From Ehretia macrophylla (taxonomy: Eukaryota; Streptophyta; Magnoliopsida; Boraginales; Ehretiaceae), in assembly GCA_037974665.1 (NCBI GenBank), contig CM075767.1:27863498-27927497 (forward strand): a stretch of DNA of 64,000 nt, written 5' to 3'. The translations under genes were made by a program, and so were the position numbers. The notes under the pieces are model-generated. The model made no database searches and was not told the DNA's origin. It was given only the letters and a program-made list of their open reading frames with translations. Every line of letters starts with the position of its first letter. Positions within the stretch are counted from its first letter, which is position 1. Shown piece by piece: positions 12,701-24,797 of the stretch.

Positions 12701-14199
12701 ACCTCCAGTATTGGTTGATCAGGTACCCGGAACGTTATAATCTTCGCCCGGCAATCTAGTTGGACATGATGTTTTGCCAGCCAGTCCATCCCTAAAATGA
12801 CCTCATAATCTCGAAAAGGTAATACAATAAGATTGGCTGAGAATTCTCTATCCTTAATTTGGATTTTACATGCTTTACAAGCTGAGCTAGTTACAAGTTT
12901 AGAACCCATTGGAGTACCAACTTCTACTTCGTATGGCAAACATACAACTTTCAATTTCACACGTTCCACACATAAGGGAGTAATAAATGAATGAGTAGTA
13001 CCCGGATCAATTAACACCCTAACAAGTTGATTCAGTATGAAGAATGTACCTTCAACAACAGCGGTCTCATCTGGAATCTCCTCGCACTCAATAGCATAGG
13101 CTCGAGCCTGGACTCTGGGAATTGGAGTCTTGCCTCTACCGGCTGGTTTACCCTGATTCTGTCCTGCCTGCCGCTTAGGGCAATCCTTGATCTGATGCTG
13201 ATCACTGCTACATCTCATACATCGTCCTGACTTCCTCTAACACTGGGCCTCAGTATGCCCCTTCCTGTCACAATAAGAACAGCTGACGGACTGAGTAGCA
13301 GGTGAACTACCTGTGGATCCACGGGCGGAAGAGGCTGATGGCACTTTCGTCGGGCCACGGTTATTCACTGGTCTGTTTTGGCTCTGGCCCTAATTACGAC
13401 CCTGACTCTGGAATTTCCTCTGCTAACCTGGAGGCTGGTATGGTTTCTTGTTCGGCTGACTCAAACCAACTCTATCTAGTTTCCTCTTCTCAACTCGAGA
13501 GGTAGCAGCAAAGAGAGCAGAATAGGTATCGAAGTCATGAGAAGCCAACTGGTCCTGAATCTCTGGCATCAATCCAGTAGTAAATTTCCACATCTTCGCC
13601 TCCGAAGTACAAACCATATATTGAGCATAACGGGATAGTCGGTCAAAACGAGCCTCGTACTGGGCCACCATCATGTTTCCCTGGGTCAAGTGCATGAACT
13701 CCTCAATCCGCCTCTGCCTGGAAACTGCAGGTACATATTTCTCCTTGAATGCCTTAACGAAATTGCCCCACAAGCGAGGTGTCTGATCAATTTCCCATAG
13801 TACCTCAACAGTGTGCCACCAATGCTCGGCATCCCCGTGCAACAAAAACACAACAAACTCCACCTTTTCTTCATTTGTATAATCAAGTGGCCTAAAAATC
13901 TTCTCGATCTCGGACAGCCAAGCCTCAGCTTTCTCATCATTAGCTTCCCTGTGGAATTTAGACGGGCGAAAGTCAAGGAACTCTCTCATTCTGCTATGCT
14001 TCCCATGGTTACCCTCATTCCTGTTGTTGTTGTTGTTGTTGGCCTCACGTGCATCTTGCCGCTCCAACACTCGTGATACACGATCCATGGCATTTTCCAT
14101 CATATTAAACATAGCTATACCGGGATTAGTTTGGTAGGCATCTCCAGTCTCTTGGGGTTCACCGCTCCTATTAGTAGTACGGGTGCTAGGGCCAGCCAT
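9712..14199 (-). pseudogene. E2 gag-pol polyprotein, one frame with nine stop codons
   Basis: From the ATG at 14199 a single frame runs to the chromodomain end with no frameshift. In order: gag capsid (~14000-13500); zinc knuckle (~13290-13190); protease with DPGTTHSFI at ~13008, where the usual DSG serine is Pro; RT with FIDD at 12006-11995; RNase H (~11600-11200); integrase zinc site (HNSRYTIHP...CLTCQ, ~10960-10820); DDE core (~10740-10440); and a chromodomain-like tail ending at ~9715. Stops in this frame lie at 13423-13425, 13390-13392, 13237-13239, 12289-12291, 11116-11118, 11068-11070, 10795-10797, 10459-10461 and 9712-9714. Most can be explained by C-to-T or G-to-A changes (CAG to TAG, CGA to TGA). 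Retroelement assignment is certain; the Tekay/Del lineage is inferred from the motifs and chromodomain. Confidence 0.93.
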
Positions 14200-14432
14200 C
14201 TATAGGCACAGATTACGATGCACAATTTATTGAAATATGACAATTAAGAATTTAGTGCATACGATATGCAATATAGATATATTTCTAGAAACAACTAAGG
14301 CATGTTAATCACTTAAACACATAAAACATAGAAGGCACATTTAACATTATCACACAATAACATATAAGCAAGTTATCCTAATTATCTTAGGGCTCTACCC
14401 ACGGCCCGAGAGTTAAACCCGGCTTAAGCAAT

Positions 14433-14448
14433 CTAAGCTCTGATACCA
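14433..14448 (-). other. Primer binding site of E2 (initiator tRNA-Met type)
   Basis: The minus strand reads TGGTATCAGAGCTTAG, 14 bases from the LTR edge at 14463. It is the same site as in E1. Confidence 0.88.
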
Positions 14449-14462
14449 TTCTAATTCTAAGG

Positions 14463-17400
14463 TGTCACGCCCCAACCCGGCCTATAAGGTTAGACTAGGG
14501 TGTGATCTAAACGTTCAGGACATGTCACATACTTAACCGTTTATGAAGATTTAACACCTATCGTTTGAGTCTAGACTCCAAAGTTTTTCAAAAAACCGGC
14601 AGCATGACGGCTGTAATTGGACTCTTTGGTTTGGCCTAATTCTCTAAACGCCTCAAATTTTTCTAATCTCAAGTTTCATTTCCGACTAGGATTACTATTT
14701 AATATCAATTGAAATGCCTATTTGTTATCTCGATGTCTCGTTTGATTTATAACCTAGTATGATACTATGTCTCGTTTGTTTGTTTATCCTCATTACAAAA
14801 GTACTTGTTGATCTTAGCTTAATAGCGAGTACTTGTTTAAGATTGGATAGGTTCATTTACTTAGTCCTTAACTACTACGTCGTAACCTATGATAGATACT
14901 AACGGTAATAATAGCAAAATGATCATAGTAGTGTCTAGTGTCTGTCTAGCAATATCAGTACAAACCAAAATTAGACCCCAAATTACAACGGGGGTCTTTT
15001 ACATTACAAATAACAAGAAACATAAAGGAAATAGCCTTCAAGTAGCATAAAGTTCACAAGTAGCCACAATCATGCAAAGCACACAGACAGGTAATCATTC
15101 CAAGGATTCATCGTTAGGCACACCATCCTCGAGTACCTGTTCTGGATCTTCTTCACCTGAGATGATAAAAGAGGGTGAGTCCTTATGAACTCAGCAAGGG
15201 GGAATGAGAAATAGGTTTGAAACTCATTTTTCGGTTCAACTTATGAAATCCTTTTGCAAGCATGAACATAACAATAATATAAGTACAGGAATAGAAATAC
15301 CGGTTTTTCCTCCCTGAGGTTCTCTAGGAACCAAGCGAGAGTACTTATACACATAGTAAAAAGGATACAGTGAGATTTTGCTCTCAGATCAGTTCCAGAA
15401 TCAATTGTTGCGGCCGACTTCAAATCATCCCCCAAACTCGCCAGGTGGGTATACTCCGGATGTACCCTGAAATCCTACGACCCAACTCTCCGAGGAAGTC
15501 TAGCCCCCAAGCGAGAGAGGGAATGGGACCATGGTAGTCACAGGTGCACCGGCAAGCCCGATGCCGCCCGGTGTGCGTGATTGCTATCATGCAGACAAGA
15601 AAGGTTGCAACCTTATATGCAATGCACATTTATGACATGTAATATATCACATTAGGAGGACAACAAAGTAGGTTGCCTCCGGACAGTCATAAGATTGCAC
15701 ATTGACAAGTAAACAGGCAAGGCACGATAAGACAAGTAATTTCACTTGAAAGGTATATAGAGTTATATGAACATTAAACGGACAGCCATGTAACGAACAT
15801 AAAACAAGTCATATAACTCAATTCAAAGTCCACATTATCAAATAATAAGATTATATAACATGCAACAACATCTACGTGGGCTCGGACGCTAGAAAAGCCT
15901 ATTTGTCAACATGCAATGATCAAAATCACATTTAGGACTATAAAGGCATTTACGGGCAGCCTACTAAGCATATAATTCCACACAATATCCAAATGATCAA
16001 CACTTAGCAAGCCTACCTAGTCATTAGGGCTTTCGTTTCATGCTTAACCGTGTGATTAAACCCTAAGTCAACTCCAAATCATTCTCAAGCCTTGTATCAT
16101 TTAATTCAAACATTCTCAAGTACTCAAAACAGTCCACACAACATCCCAACACCACAATTCCAAGCAATTAACACCACAAGAGAGGTTACAACAATTTTTA
16201 CAAGCATATAACTAAGTGAAACCCTCACTGCAATAGGATGTTTTCTCACAAACATTAAGACAAGAAAACAATATCCAATTCAAGTGAATAATATGTCCAA
16301 TTAAAGCTTAAGAAGTTAACTAAAATCATAAACAAACGTTGCATCAATTGGAGTTCGGGATCATTAGATATAGCCGAAACAGTGGGATAGCACAAAACTG
16401 TCCAGATTTGCACACTTTTCAGTAATTGACGTTTTTGAGGTCCTTAGATTCAGATTTAGCCTTAGTCAATTTCTGCCAAAAATGTCCATAACTGAAAAAT
16501 ATAGCAGCACACTAAATTTCATGCATTTTGGACATCATTTACTAAGCCAAAACTGGTTCGTTCTACAAGGTTAGTGCATCTGCCAAAACCTGCTTCATTT
16601 TTCCAGATTTCCAGATTTGGACACATTTTAAAGATTTGCCATTTTGAGGACCTTCGATTCAAAATTAGCTTTGGCCTATTTCTTCTAAAAGTGTTCAAAA
16701 CTGATCAAAAAAGTGACCTACCAATTTTCATGCATTTTCAACATCATTTTCCTAGCTAAAATTACTTCAAAACAAACTGGTCAGATAGCTGTCAACAATC
16801 CGACTTCACCTATCATCACTTTCAAGCCAAAATCTTGCCATGCATGGTTGTTTAAGCTTATGAACGAACATATAACTCAAGTACAGAAGAAAAGACATAC
16901 ATTTATGAGCATGCATGTGGATTTTTGAAGGATTTTCAAAAGGTTTTAGCCCTCACCTTAGCAATCAACCAAGATGATGCACAAAAACTTGTTGAAGTAA
17001 ATTTTTCTTCTTCTCCTTTGCCTAGCCGAGGTTCCAACTAGATTTTCTCTATTTCTCCTAGCTTAGTGACCAAGCTCTTAGTACATGCATGAGGTTAGAA
17101 CAAGAAGATAAGAAATGGAAGCCACGAAACTTACCTAGGGCCGAATTGAAGACTTCAAAAGACATGCATGTATGATTCTTGAATCCTAGCTAGCTTGCTC
17201 GACTTTCCTTGCTTGTTGCTTGACTTGATTGACTATAGTGTGAAGAAGATGAGCTAAGGATGGTGAGAACTAAGCCAAGGCTGAGAGAGAGAGGGAAATT
17301 GAGAGGGAGAGAGAAAAGATTGAGAGGAAAGTGAGAGAAATGAAAAAATGCACAAGCCTTGCTATTGATGAGGTATGCTCGGCCTTGGGTAGGAAAATTT

Positions 17401-18033
17401 CAGCATTTTGTGTCTTCAAGGTGGAATTTAAAATGTTTAGCATGGGCATGGGTTGTTTTGGTCGAGCAAGGTGGAATTTTGAGGAAGTTTGAGCAATTTG
17501 TTTATGCATTGTTAAGTGTTCTTGTCATAACTTGTCTAGAATTGAATTGAATTGAGCAAACATGTATAAAATTTGATGTGGTGGTCGGCCAAGGCTATTA
17601 AAAATCTGAAATTTTTGTCATCTTTGAGCATTATTTTAATTGTGTCTTGAAAGTGCGAAAAGAATAAGGAATAAAGAATAAGGAATGTCTAGTGTTTGGT
17701 GAATTTTTGTCTTCTAGTGAGTTGAATTAGGATTATAATATTGATAGTGGATTTTGTAGGATTGTTTAATAGCCTAGTGCTCCGTGTAAGATGCTTTCTT
17801 GATTAGCGTGAGGGCACGCTTCCTAGGTCTAGGGCACGCACTACGAGGTAGAATACGAACTACAAGACGAACGCACATTTTTCAAGTAAATGCACGCAAC
17901 CCTAAATGAATGCACGTAATTCAATGCATGGTACATAAAATGAACACAATTCTTAACCTAGGCCAAGGCACGCAAATCTAGATTAGGGCACACGAAATGA
18001 GGTATCGCATGCAAATCGGGGTCGGGCCTCACA
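14463..18033 (-). repeat. Right (5') LTR of E2
   Basis: This is the partner of 6075-9645, same length, with TG...CA ends, followed directly by the TSD ggaag. The shared module is at about 15445-15675 with the palindrome at 15601-15614. Transcription of gag-pol would start within this LTR; no clear TATA box is conserved with E1. Confidence 0.95.
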
Positions 18034-18038
18034 GGAAG

Positions 18039-18714
18039 AGGCTGATGGTGCTTTAGTCGGGCCACGGTTATTCACTGGTCTGTTCTGGCTCTGGCCCTGA
18101 CTACGACTTTGGCTCTGGAATTTCCTCTGTTGACTTGAAGGCTGGTATGGTTTCTTGTTCGGCTGACTCAAACCGGCTCTATCAAGTTTCCTCTTCTCAA
18201 CTTGGGAAGCAGCAGCAAAGCGAGCAGAATAGGTATCAAAGTAATGCGAAGCCAACTGGTCTTGAATCTCTGGCTTCAATACAGTCGTAAATTTCCACAT
18301 CTTCGCCTCCGGAGTACTGACCATGTATTGAGCATAGCGGGACAGTCGGTCAAAACGAGCCTCGTATTGGGCTACCGTCATGTTACCCTGGTTCAAGTGC
18401 ATGAATTCCTCAATCTGCCTCTGCTTGGAAACTGCAGGTACATATTTCTCCTTGAATGCCTTAACGAAATTACCCCACAAGCGAGGTGTCTGATCAGTTT
18501 CCCATAGTGCCTCCATAGTGTGCCACCAATGCTCAGCATCCCCGTGCAACAGAAACACAACAAACTCCACCTTCTCTTCATCAGTATAATCAAGTGGCCT
18601 GAAAATCCTCTCGAACTCAGACAGCTAAGCCTCCGCTTTCTCATCATCAGCTTCCCCGTGGAATTTGGACAGGCGAAAGTCAAGGAACTCCCTCATTCTG
18701 CTATGTCTCCCATG
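18039..18714 (-). pseudogene. E1 gag, middle fragment
   Basis: This piece lies between the E2 and E3 insertions and carries the retrotransposon gag core: LLHGDAEHWWHT, then FVKAFKEKYVPAVS and the MHLNQGNMTVAQYEARFDRL stretch typical of plant gypsy capsids. It continues the knuckle region at 6069 on one side and the amino-terminal piece at 30691 on the other. One in-frame TAG at 18625-18627 replaces a Trp codon. A reading frame starting here runs on into the E2 LTR, so any long ORF drawn across 18033 is an artificial chimera. Confidence 0.88.
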
Positions 18715-18719
18715 GTTAC

Positions 18720-21473
18720 TGTGATAATCTGAACCTGGCATGCATTTAATGGCATTTGACTGCATTTAATTAAATGCTTAATTAGTTAAATAAACCATTT
18801 TGCACTATTTTGATATTTCTTTTGGAAGTATTTAATAATTTTTATATTGATTAATTAAAATATTATTACCTATTTCTATTACTTGTAGTAATTGGATTTA
18901 CTTTCTTGTATTTAATTAAGTGTCATCTTAAATGTTAGTATTTAATTGCATTTGATTACGTGTTTATATTAACTTGTTCATTCGTATCTTAGCATTAATT
19001 TCATAATTCTTTATAATATTCTAGAAATAGTTAAATTAATTATTTTTAAATGAATATTGATTATTTTGACTGTTTTGATTATTTTAATAATCGGTTTTAT
19101 TTTCTTGCATTTAATTACTCGGTTTTCATTTAAATGAGAAAAATAACTCTGAGCCAGAGTGAATTTTAAACTATTCTACTATTCTACTTTTCAAAAATTA
19201 TAGTTTTATATTATTTTTCATCATTTGATTAGCGATCGTTTATTGACCGTTCGATCGTAGCATTTCAAAAATGAGAGTTAGAGAAATATTCCTCGGACTT
19301 AGTGAAAAATGTTTTTAGCTTAATTTAACTAGTTTTAGTTATTTTTCATTTAATTGCATTGTTTTAACTTGAAATAGATTAAATGCCATCGAAATAAGCT
19401 TGTTGACCATATTTTCACTTAAACTTGATCTTGCAAAATGGCCAAAATGCCCTTTGTCATCTTTTATAAATAAAACAAGGCAAAAATCCAAAAAAAAAAA
19501 CAAATCTAAAAATGTCCATTTTGTCCCTTGCTTGGCCGAATGCATTCAAGAGAGAAAAAAAATAATTTTTCTTTAATTTTCTTCTACAATCATGCGTGGA
19601 ATTGCTCAGGGGTCGTGGCTCAGGTCCTTGCGGGTCTTGGTCTTCAATCTCTGTGAGGGTTTTCACGCTTTTGTGCATTTTAAATGAAATTTGAATTTTG
19701 TTTCAATTTCTTATATTTGTTATATATTGTGTTTAAATGCCTTTTGTTGCTTGAATTATGTTGTATAATGGTCGTAGAGCATTGTTTGATAGTTATTTAG
19801 AGATTTTTACGGCTGAAATTGCGTATTTGAAATTGGAGAAGAATAATGAATAGTGATTTTGAATAGTAAAACCCTAGAATTTCGGATTTTGATCCGAATT
19901 ACGATTTCTTGATTTTGATAAGTGTCATTAATGATAGAAAGATAAAATGTACAAATAAAATGGATTGGCCTTTGTTAAAATTGGAAATTAGACAAAGAAA
20001 CAGAAAGGGGCCGTTTGACCAAAAGTTGACCGTGCTCGAATTGAGTTGGGGTTTTTGCTATGGAGGGCATGGAAGAAATTTTGGCGCTGTTGTGGCATTG
20101 ATTGAGCGACCGGTTAGTATAGTTGTAGTTCAAATGCAGTAGGTGGACTTTCGGGCTCCGGGTGAGAAAGTAAAGTTTAGTGATATATAAACATGCCTCG
20201 TAGTGCCTAAGTGAATGTAGTGAAATCGGTTTCCTAATCCCGTAGCTCGTTTGTTCGTAATTACCTTTGGAAGTTAGAGATTGAATAGTGATATTTGTTG
20301 TTTTCGTGTTTGAACTGCTATTACTTGTTTGATTGTTGTTATTGTTGGTATTAATGATAATCATGCTTGAAAAGTTAATTGATTGCTATTATTGATTGTA
20401 AATGCTTGTTATCTCGTTTATCGCCATTAATCTGCACTTTCGTGCTATTGCTCGTTTATTGCTTGTATCTCGTATTGCATTGCATTAGTTTCACGCGCGT
20501 GAGTGATAGGCCTCTCTGGGCAGTCTCGGGCTGCCAGGGTTGGTTGCTCTAGCTCCGTGTCCTATTCCCATTTTCGCTAGGGGTGCCGCCCTAGGAGATT
20601 TGGGTCGTAGATGTATCGGGGTACTTCCGGAGTATACCCAGTGGATGTTATAAGGTGGTTGCATGCTTATTGTCATCGTTGTCAACATCAAGCTCAAGAT
20701 TGATGTATTGCTCGTGGAATGGTACATTGCTCGTGAGAGTGAACCGTGACCTTCAAAGTGTGGTATAGCTTTGAGTGGTTGTGTTAATGCTTTCTTTAAT
20801 TGTTTATTGTATTGTCGTTTATATTGAATGCTTCCTTATTGATTATATTGCTTAACTGTACCTATTTGCATTGCACGATCTTCTTTCTCTCTACCTCGAT
20901 ATCTGTCTCGCCCTCACTGAGTATACGTGTTGTGTATACTCGCTCCTTACCACCATATTTCAGGAAATATCATGTTAGCTGGAAAGTTCGTGGATATGTG
21001 ATGGACCGTGCTTGAAGAATTTCCTTGCGTGCTATGTGGCTTGAGTTGTCAAAGATGCAAAGATGCATGTTTCATGTGTTGTATGTATTTAATGTTAAAA
21101 GAAATGTAATTTAAATTTAACTAGGTAATCGAGGTAGAATGATAAGCTAGTTTGTGTATCCAATTAGTATAGTTAACTTCAATGCATGATTGTATTGTCT
21201 AAAAGAAAGAGTTAAAATAGTCTGGGTACTTGGAAATGTATGTATACTTGTTGTGTTTAATTGTTGAGAAACAAGGCTCGGATGGCCTTGAGGTGTTTGA
21301 GTGGTTGGACACGGTGCTGGTCCACTTATATGCTATTACAGGTTTTACATTTTGCCTAGAAATAGGGGAGACTCCGTCCGTCTTTCCCTAAAAATTTTGC
21401 CCGGGTTTTAAATTGGGTTGTGATTAGATTGATTGATAGAACTCCCGGTCTTGAGAGGGATCGGGGTGTTACA
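18720..21473 (+). repeat. Left (5') LTR of E3
   Basis: It starts TGTGATAATCTGAACC and ends GGGGTGTTACA, followed by the primer binding site. It matches 27934-30685 along its length. It carries a TATA box at 19462-19476, the 12-bp palindrome TCACGCGCGTGA at 20491-20502 and the shared GGTACTTCCGGAGTATACCC box near 20620-20640. Near its end is GGGGAGACTCCGTCCG, also found in the E5-family LTRs. Confidence 0.93.
19462..19476 (+). promoter_or_regulatory. Probable TATA box of the E3 LTR promoter
   Basis: TTTTATAAATAAAAC is conserved at the same place in both E3 LTRs (also 28676-28690), followed by an A-rich leader. This fits the U3/R border of an LTR promoter; the start site itself is not known. 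Confidence 0.55.
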
Positions 21474-22998
21474 GGTGGTATCAGAGCTTGTTTAGCTCAT
21501 AAGCCGGGACAGGGTCCTCGGTCTGGTGGGTAGTGATCCTTGAATGTGTGCTTGTTAAGTGTGTCTTGAAAGTGTGTGCCTGTATATGAGATTGTGTGTC
21601 TTGACTTGAATGTATGCACCTATGTGATATAGTTATGTGTTATGTGTTAAATGTTTCTCAAGTAAAGTGAAGTGACTACTCGTGTATCGAATTGGCATCG
21701 TGAATCGAATCGACCTCGTGAATTGTTATTTACTTGGAGTATTGCTTGTAATGTGTGTATTGGAATGTCTTGAATTGGTTGTGTCGTGATTTGAATTGAT
21801 TATGTTGTGCTTGACTTGATTGTCGTGCTTGAGTGACTTTGTTGAATAAACTGTTTTATAAACTTGCTTGCATAATAGTTTAAGGCATGTGTTTATGTGA
21901 TATATTGGCATTCATACATGTCCTATTGAAATGGTAAGAAAGACTTCTTCCTCCCCCTGAAGAGAAGTGGTTAGCAGCAGGCCCTCCAAGTTATATGGAT
22001 TGACGGGAATGAGCAGTGTTTGACTAGCCTTTATTTGGGAGTTGGTGTTTGCTTTTGGAGCTCGGTTGTTGGCGAATCTCTAAGGTCCTCCTCTGTGCTT
22101 AACGGTTGTGAAAGAGTAGCTTTCTTTTGAGGTTCTACTTGGTTGTTCTCTAGAGCATTCTTTGGTTTTCTTATTGGGTATTCTTTGGAAACTTCTGTTG
22201 GCACTTCTTGGTAGACTTGGCTGTTGGGATTTCAATCAGACTTACTGCATGGTATTATCTATGGCATATGTGTCTCGGTCTTTATTGGCGTGTTACTGGC
22301 ATCCCTTATTAGAAATTCTTCAATGGCATTCTATAGAATTCTTAGTGGTCATTTATCTGTTACTTACTTATTGGGCAATCCTTGGTGCTTTCTTATTGGA
22401 GTATTGTTTCGGGTATTTTCTTTAGTGTTCCTCAGTAGGTTTGGTATTTGGAATTCCTATCAGACTTATTGTATAGTACTACTTACGGTATTCTTTGGAA
22501 TTCTTAGTGGGCATTCTACTAGTATTTTCCGTATTGGCAAGGATGTACAAAGTTCTCACTTGGCAAACAGTGAAGAGGCCTCGGAGTTTGGTTTTGTATA
22601 TTGTGCACCAGCTTGGTATTTTTCCTTAGGGTTTTCGTCTAGCTGGGAAACTATATTTGTTATTCAACTAGATTGTCTTATTGGCACAATATATTTTCTT
22701 TGCTATTTTCGTTGACATTCTTCTCAGCATTTGATAGCAGTACTCGGGATCTAATTGGTTATCCTATGGAGTTATTATTTGGAAGACTTCTCTAGAACTT
22801 TTGAAGTATATTTGATTGGGTTTTCTTAATACTCACCTCAGCACTCCTAACAGGGAAACTCTTCTATGAAATTCATGACTAGCGGGGTATTTCTTTGGAC
22901 CTCTGGATGGAATCTTCAGTTGAGTCTTTATTTGGTTTCTTGATAGGGAGTTCTCGAGCAGTTGTAGTTGAACTTCTATTGGAGATTCATGTGTGGGG
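21474..22998 (+). other. Non-coding interior of E3, 5' part, with primer site and GGTATTCTT-like repeats
   Basis: It opens with GGTGGTATCAGAGCTTG (initiator tRNA-Met primer site). The next ~200 bp is closely similar to the start of the E4 interior at 24798. From about 22140 to 22960 it holds many T-rich, imperfect copies of a unit like GGTATTCTTTGG or ATTCTTAGTGG. A 163-codon open frame over 22224-22715 is a by-product of this composition and resembles no protein family I know. The stretch ends at the E4 TSD tgggg. Confidence 0.8.
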
Positions 22999-23360
22999 TG
23001 TGACGCCCGAGTTTTAGCCATGCATTCAATTACTGTTGCATCCCTTGTTTGCGCATTTCCTTCTGTGCATTATTAACTGTCTTCTTAAATTACTATTCAC
23101 TCCATTTTTAACTTCATGCTATTAGCGAATTAGCATTTTTATTAAATCATATTAATTGTTAGAGTAGTGGGAAAAATGTGCATTTGAGCTAGAAGCGATA
23201 GGAGAGCTCGTTTAGAAAATGATTTTTGTAGTTGTATGAATAGTGTTACGTAACATAACTTAGGGAATGAATTAGCTAGCATTCATTTTACTATCTAGGC
23301 TCGTTTTAAGCTAACTAAGCGCATTTAGTGAACCATTTAAGCAAGCAACTTAGCCCCATT

Positions 23361-23370
23361 TAATATATAA
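23361..23370 (+). promoter_or_regulatory. Probable TATA box of the E4 LTR promoter
   Basis: TAATATATAA precedes an A/C-rich leader and is repeated in the right LTR at 26249-26258. The position upstream of the shared module fits a U3/R border. Confidence 0.5.
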
Positions 23371-23666
23371 CTCACACAACACACACATTAGCTCATAACT
23401 TAGCAAAACAAAAACAAAAAAAAGAGAGCATGCTGAAAACACTGTAGCAAATCCGAGAATTACATAGGAGAAGAAATAGAGTTTTTTTGCTCAACAAATC
23501 CTCATTCCAAGCGAAGCCAAGCTAGGTGCAAGTGGTTTAGGGTGTCTACTAGCCTCCTAGGAGCTCCTACGCGCATTGGTGAGAGAGACTTCATCCTTAT
23601 GTGCATAATAGTTTATTTACTTGTACTTAGATTATGTGCACTTATTGTCTATATATTGTGTGTGAG

Positions 23667-23905
23667 GGCAACCTACTTTGTTGTCCCTCAACCATGTGTT
23701 TATTGATTTATACTATTGTTATCATTTTGAGTGCATTGAATCGTGGTTGCGCAACCATTCGGGCATGGTAGTGTCGGGGAAATCGGGCGGCATCGGGCTT
23801 GCCGGTCCACCTCGGCTACCATGGTTGCCCAGTCCCTCTCTCGCTTGGGATGCCGCCCAGGGAGAGTTGGGTCGTAGGATTTCGGGGTACATCCGGAGTA
23901 CACCC
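23667..23905 (+). repeat. Shared LTR module (clearest copy, E4 left LTR)
   Basis: Three blocks in fixed order: GGCAACCTACTTTGTTG, a 14-bp palindrome next to a GTGCATTG box, and GGGTCGTAGG followed by GTACATCCGGAGTACACCC. The same order occurs, on the coding strand of each element, in E1 (32148-32375), E2 (7055-7287 and 15445-15675), E4 right (26559-26797) and E5 (50506-50757 and 58043-58294). The last two blocks occur in E3 (20491-20641) and its solo LTR (~47971-48136). It lies downstream of the probable TATA boxes, so it should be in the transcribed leader. Confidence 0.75.
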
Positions 23906-24797
23906 GTTTGGAGTTATAAGGAGATGCCGGCTTATCGATATCAGTGTCATTATTACATCGAGATTTCAGTTCGTGGCGTCGCTGGTGTACCTCTGCCCTT
24001 CGGGGTATTCGCTTAGCCGGGATGTTACAGAAGTCAAAGTGTATCGTATCCTTTTTAATGTGTAGTAACTTGTTGTTTTAATTGTTCTTTGGTTGTAAAA
24101 TACTTTATCTGTACTAACTGCTGCATTGCACGTCCCCAGTAGACCTTATCCCTCACTGAGCAATTGTGATTGCTCATACCTCGCTAAACATGTTTCAGGA
24201 AGTGCTGAGGGTGAACCCCAACTAGTTGAGGTGCTAGTGGAAGAGGAAGAAGTTCAAGCTGAGCCTTTGCCCTAGTTGTTATGTGTTTGTTGTCTAAGGC
24301 GGATTTGCCTTCTTGTTGTTACATGGTGTACTTGTATTGCTATAGCATGATCTATTTTGTGGCCTTAAGGCTATGTATATTCTTGTAGTTGCAAGTTGAA
24401 AGCTGTTGGTTGTAATGTTAGCTTTGAGATATTATGGTTTGTAATAACTTTTAATTTTCCTTTTAGTTCTTGCATGCTTGGGGGTGTATGTTTAGAGGTG
24501 TTGATTTCAACTTCTAAAATTGCTCTAATGTTATCATAGGATGACATGTTAAAAAGTTTTAATGAAAAGTTAAGTTGGGTGCATGCATGTGTGATTTGAA
24601 CCTTTGAATTTTAATTATAAAAGCTTGTTTTAGTATATTGTGGCTATTTTGAGCATTTACAGGTTTGAAAAATGTCCGCGGTACAGAGGAAACTCTGTCC
24701 GTTTTTTTTCCTAAAATTTTGTGACCGGGTTTGGTATTGGGTTGAGAATAGCATGGTTATTAGAGCCTCCGGTCTCGTGAGGGATTGGTGCGTTACA

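Larger units (their letters stand above)
6075..18033 (-). mobile_element. E2: complete Tekay/Del-like LTR retrotransposon nested in E1 gag
   Basis: This element has both LTRs, a primer binding site, gag-pol and a polypurine tract in 11,959 bp. The 5-bp duplication ggaag at 6070-6074 and 18034-18038 marks the insertion, and removing the element restores E1 gag. Its two LTRs, 3,571 bp each, differ by only a few percent where compared by eye, so it is younger than E1. E1 and E2 belong to the same family, so this is an element inserted in its own relative. Nine stop codons silence gag-pol (see that entry). Confidence 0.95.
22999..24797 (+). repeat. Left (5') LTR of E4
   Basis: It starts TGTGACGCCCGAG and ends GTGCGTTACA. 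It holds a TATA-like TAATATATAA at 23361-23370. The shared module spans 23667-23905: GGCAACCTACTTTGTTG at 23667-23683, the palindrome TGGTTGCGCAACCA at 23744-23757, and GTACATCCGGAGTACACCC ending at 23905. It is about 690 bp shorter than the E5 LTR; part of the missing stretch lies just after the GCTCCTACGCG box. Confidence 0.93.

Noticed and set aside
14020..14041. A TTG-repeat microsatellite
   Set aside because: It encodes the poly-Asn stretch of gag on the minus strand and is an ordinary part of that frame.
17983..18570. A 195-codon minus-strand frame joining gag to an unfamiliar C-terminus
   Set aside because: The last residues are translated from the E2 LTR across the insertion junction at 18033/18034.
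22224..22715. A 163-codon plus-strand open frame in E3
   Set aside because: It arises from the T-rich degenerate repeats; its hydrophobic composition follows from this and no motif is present.
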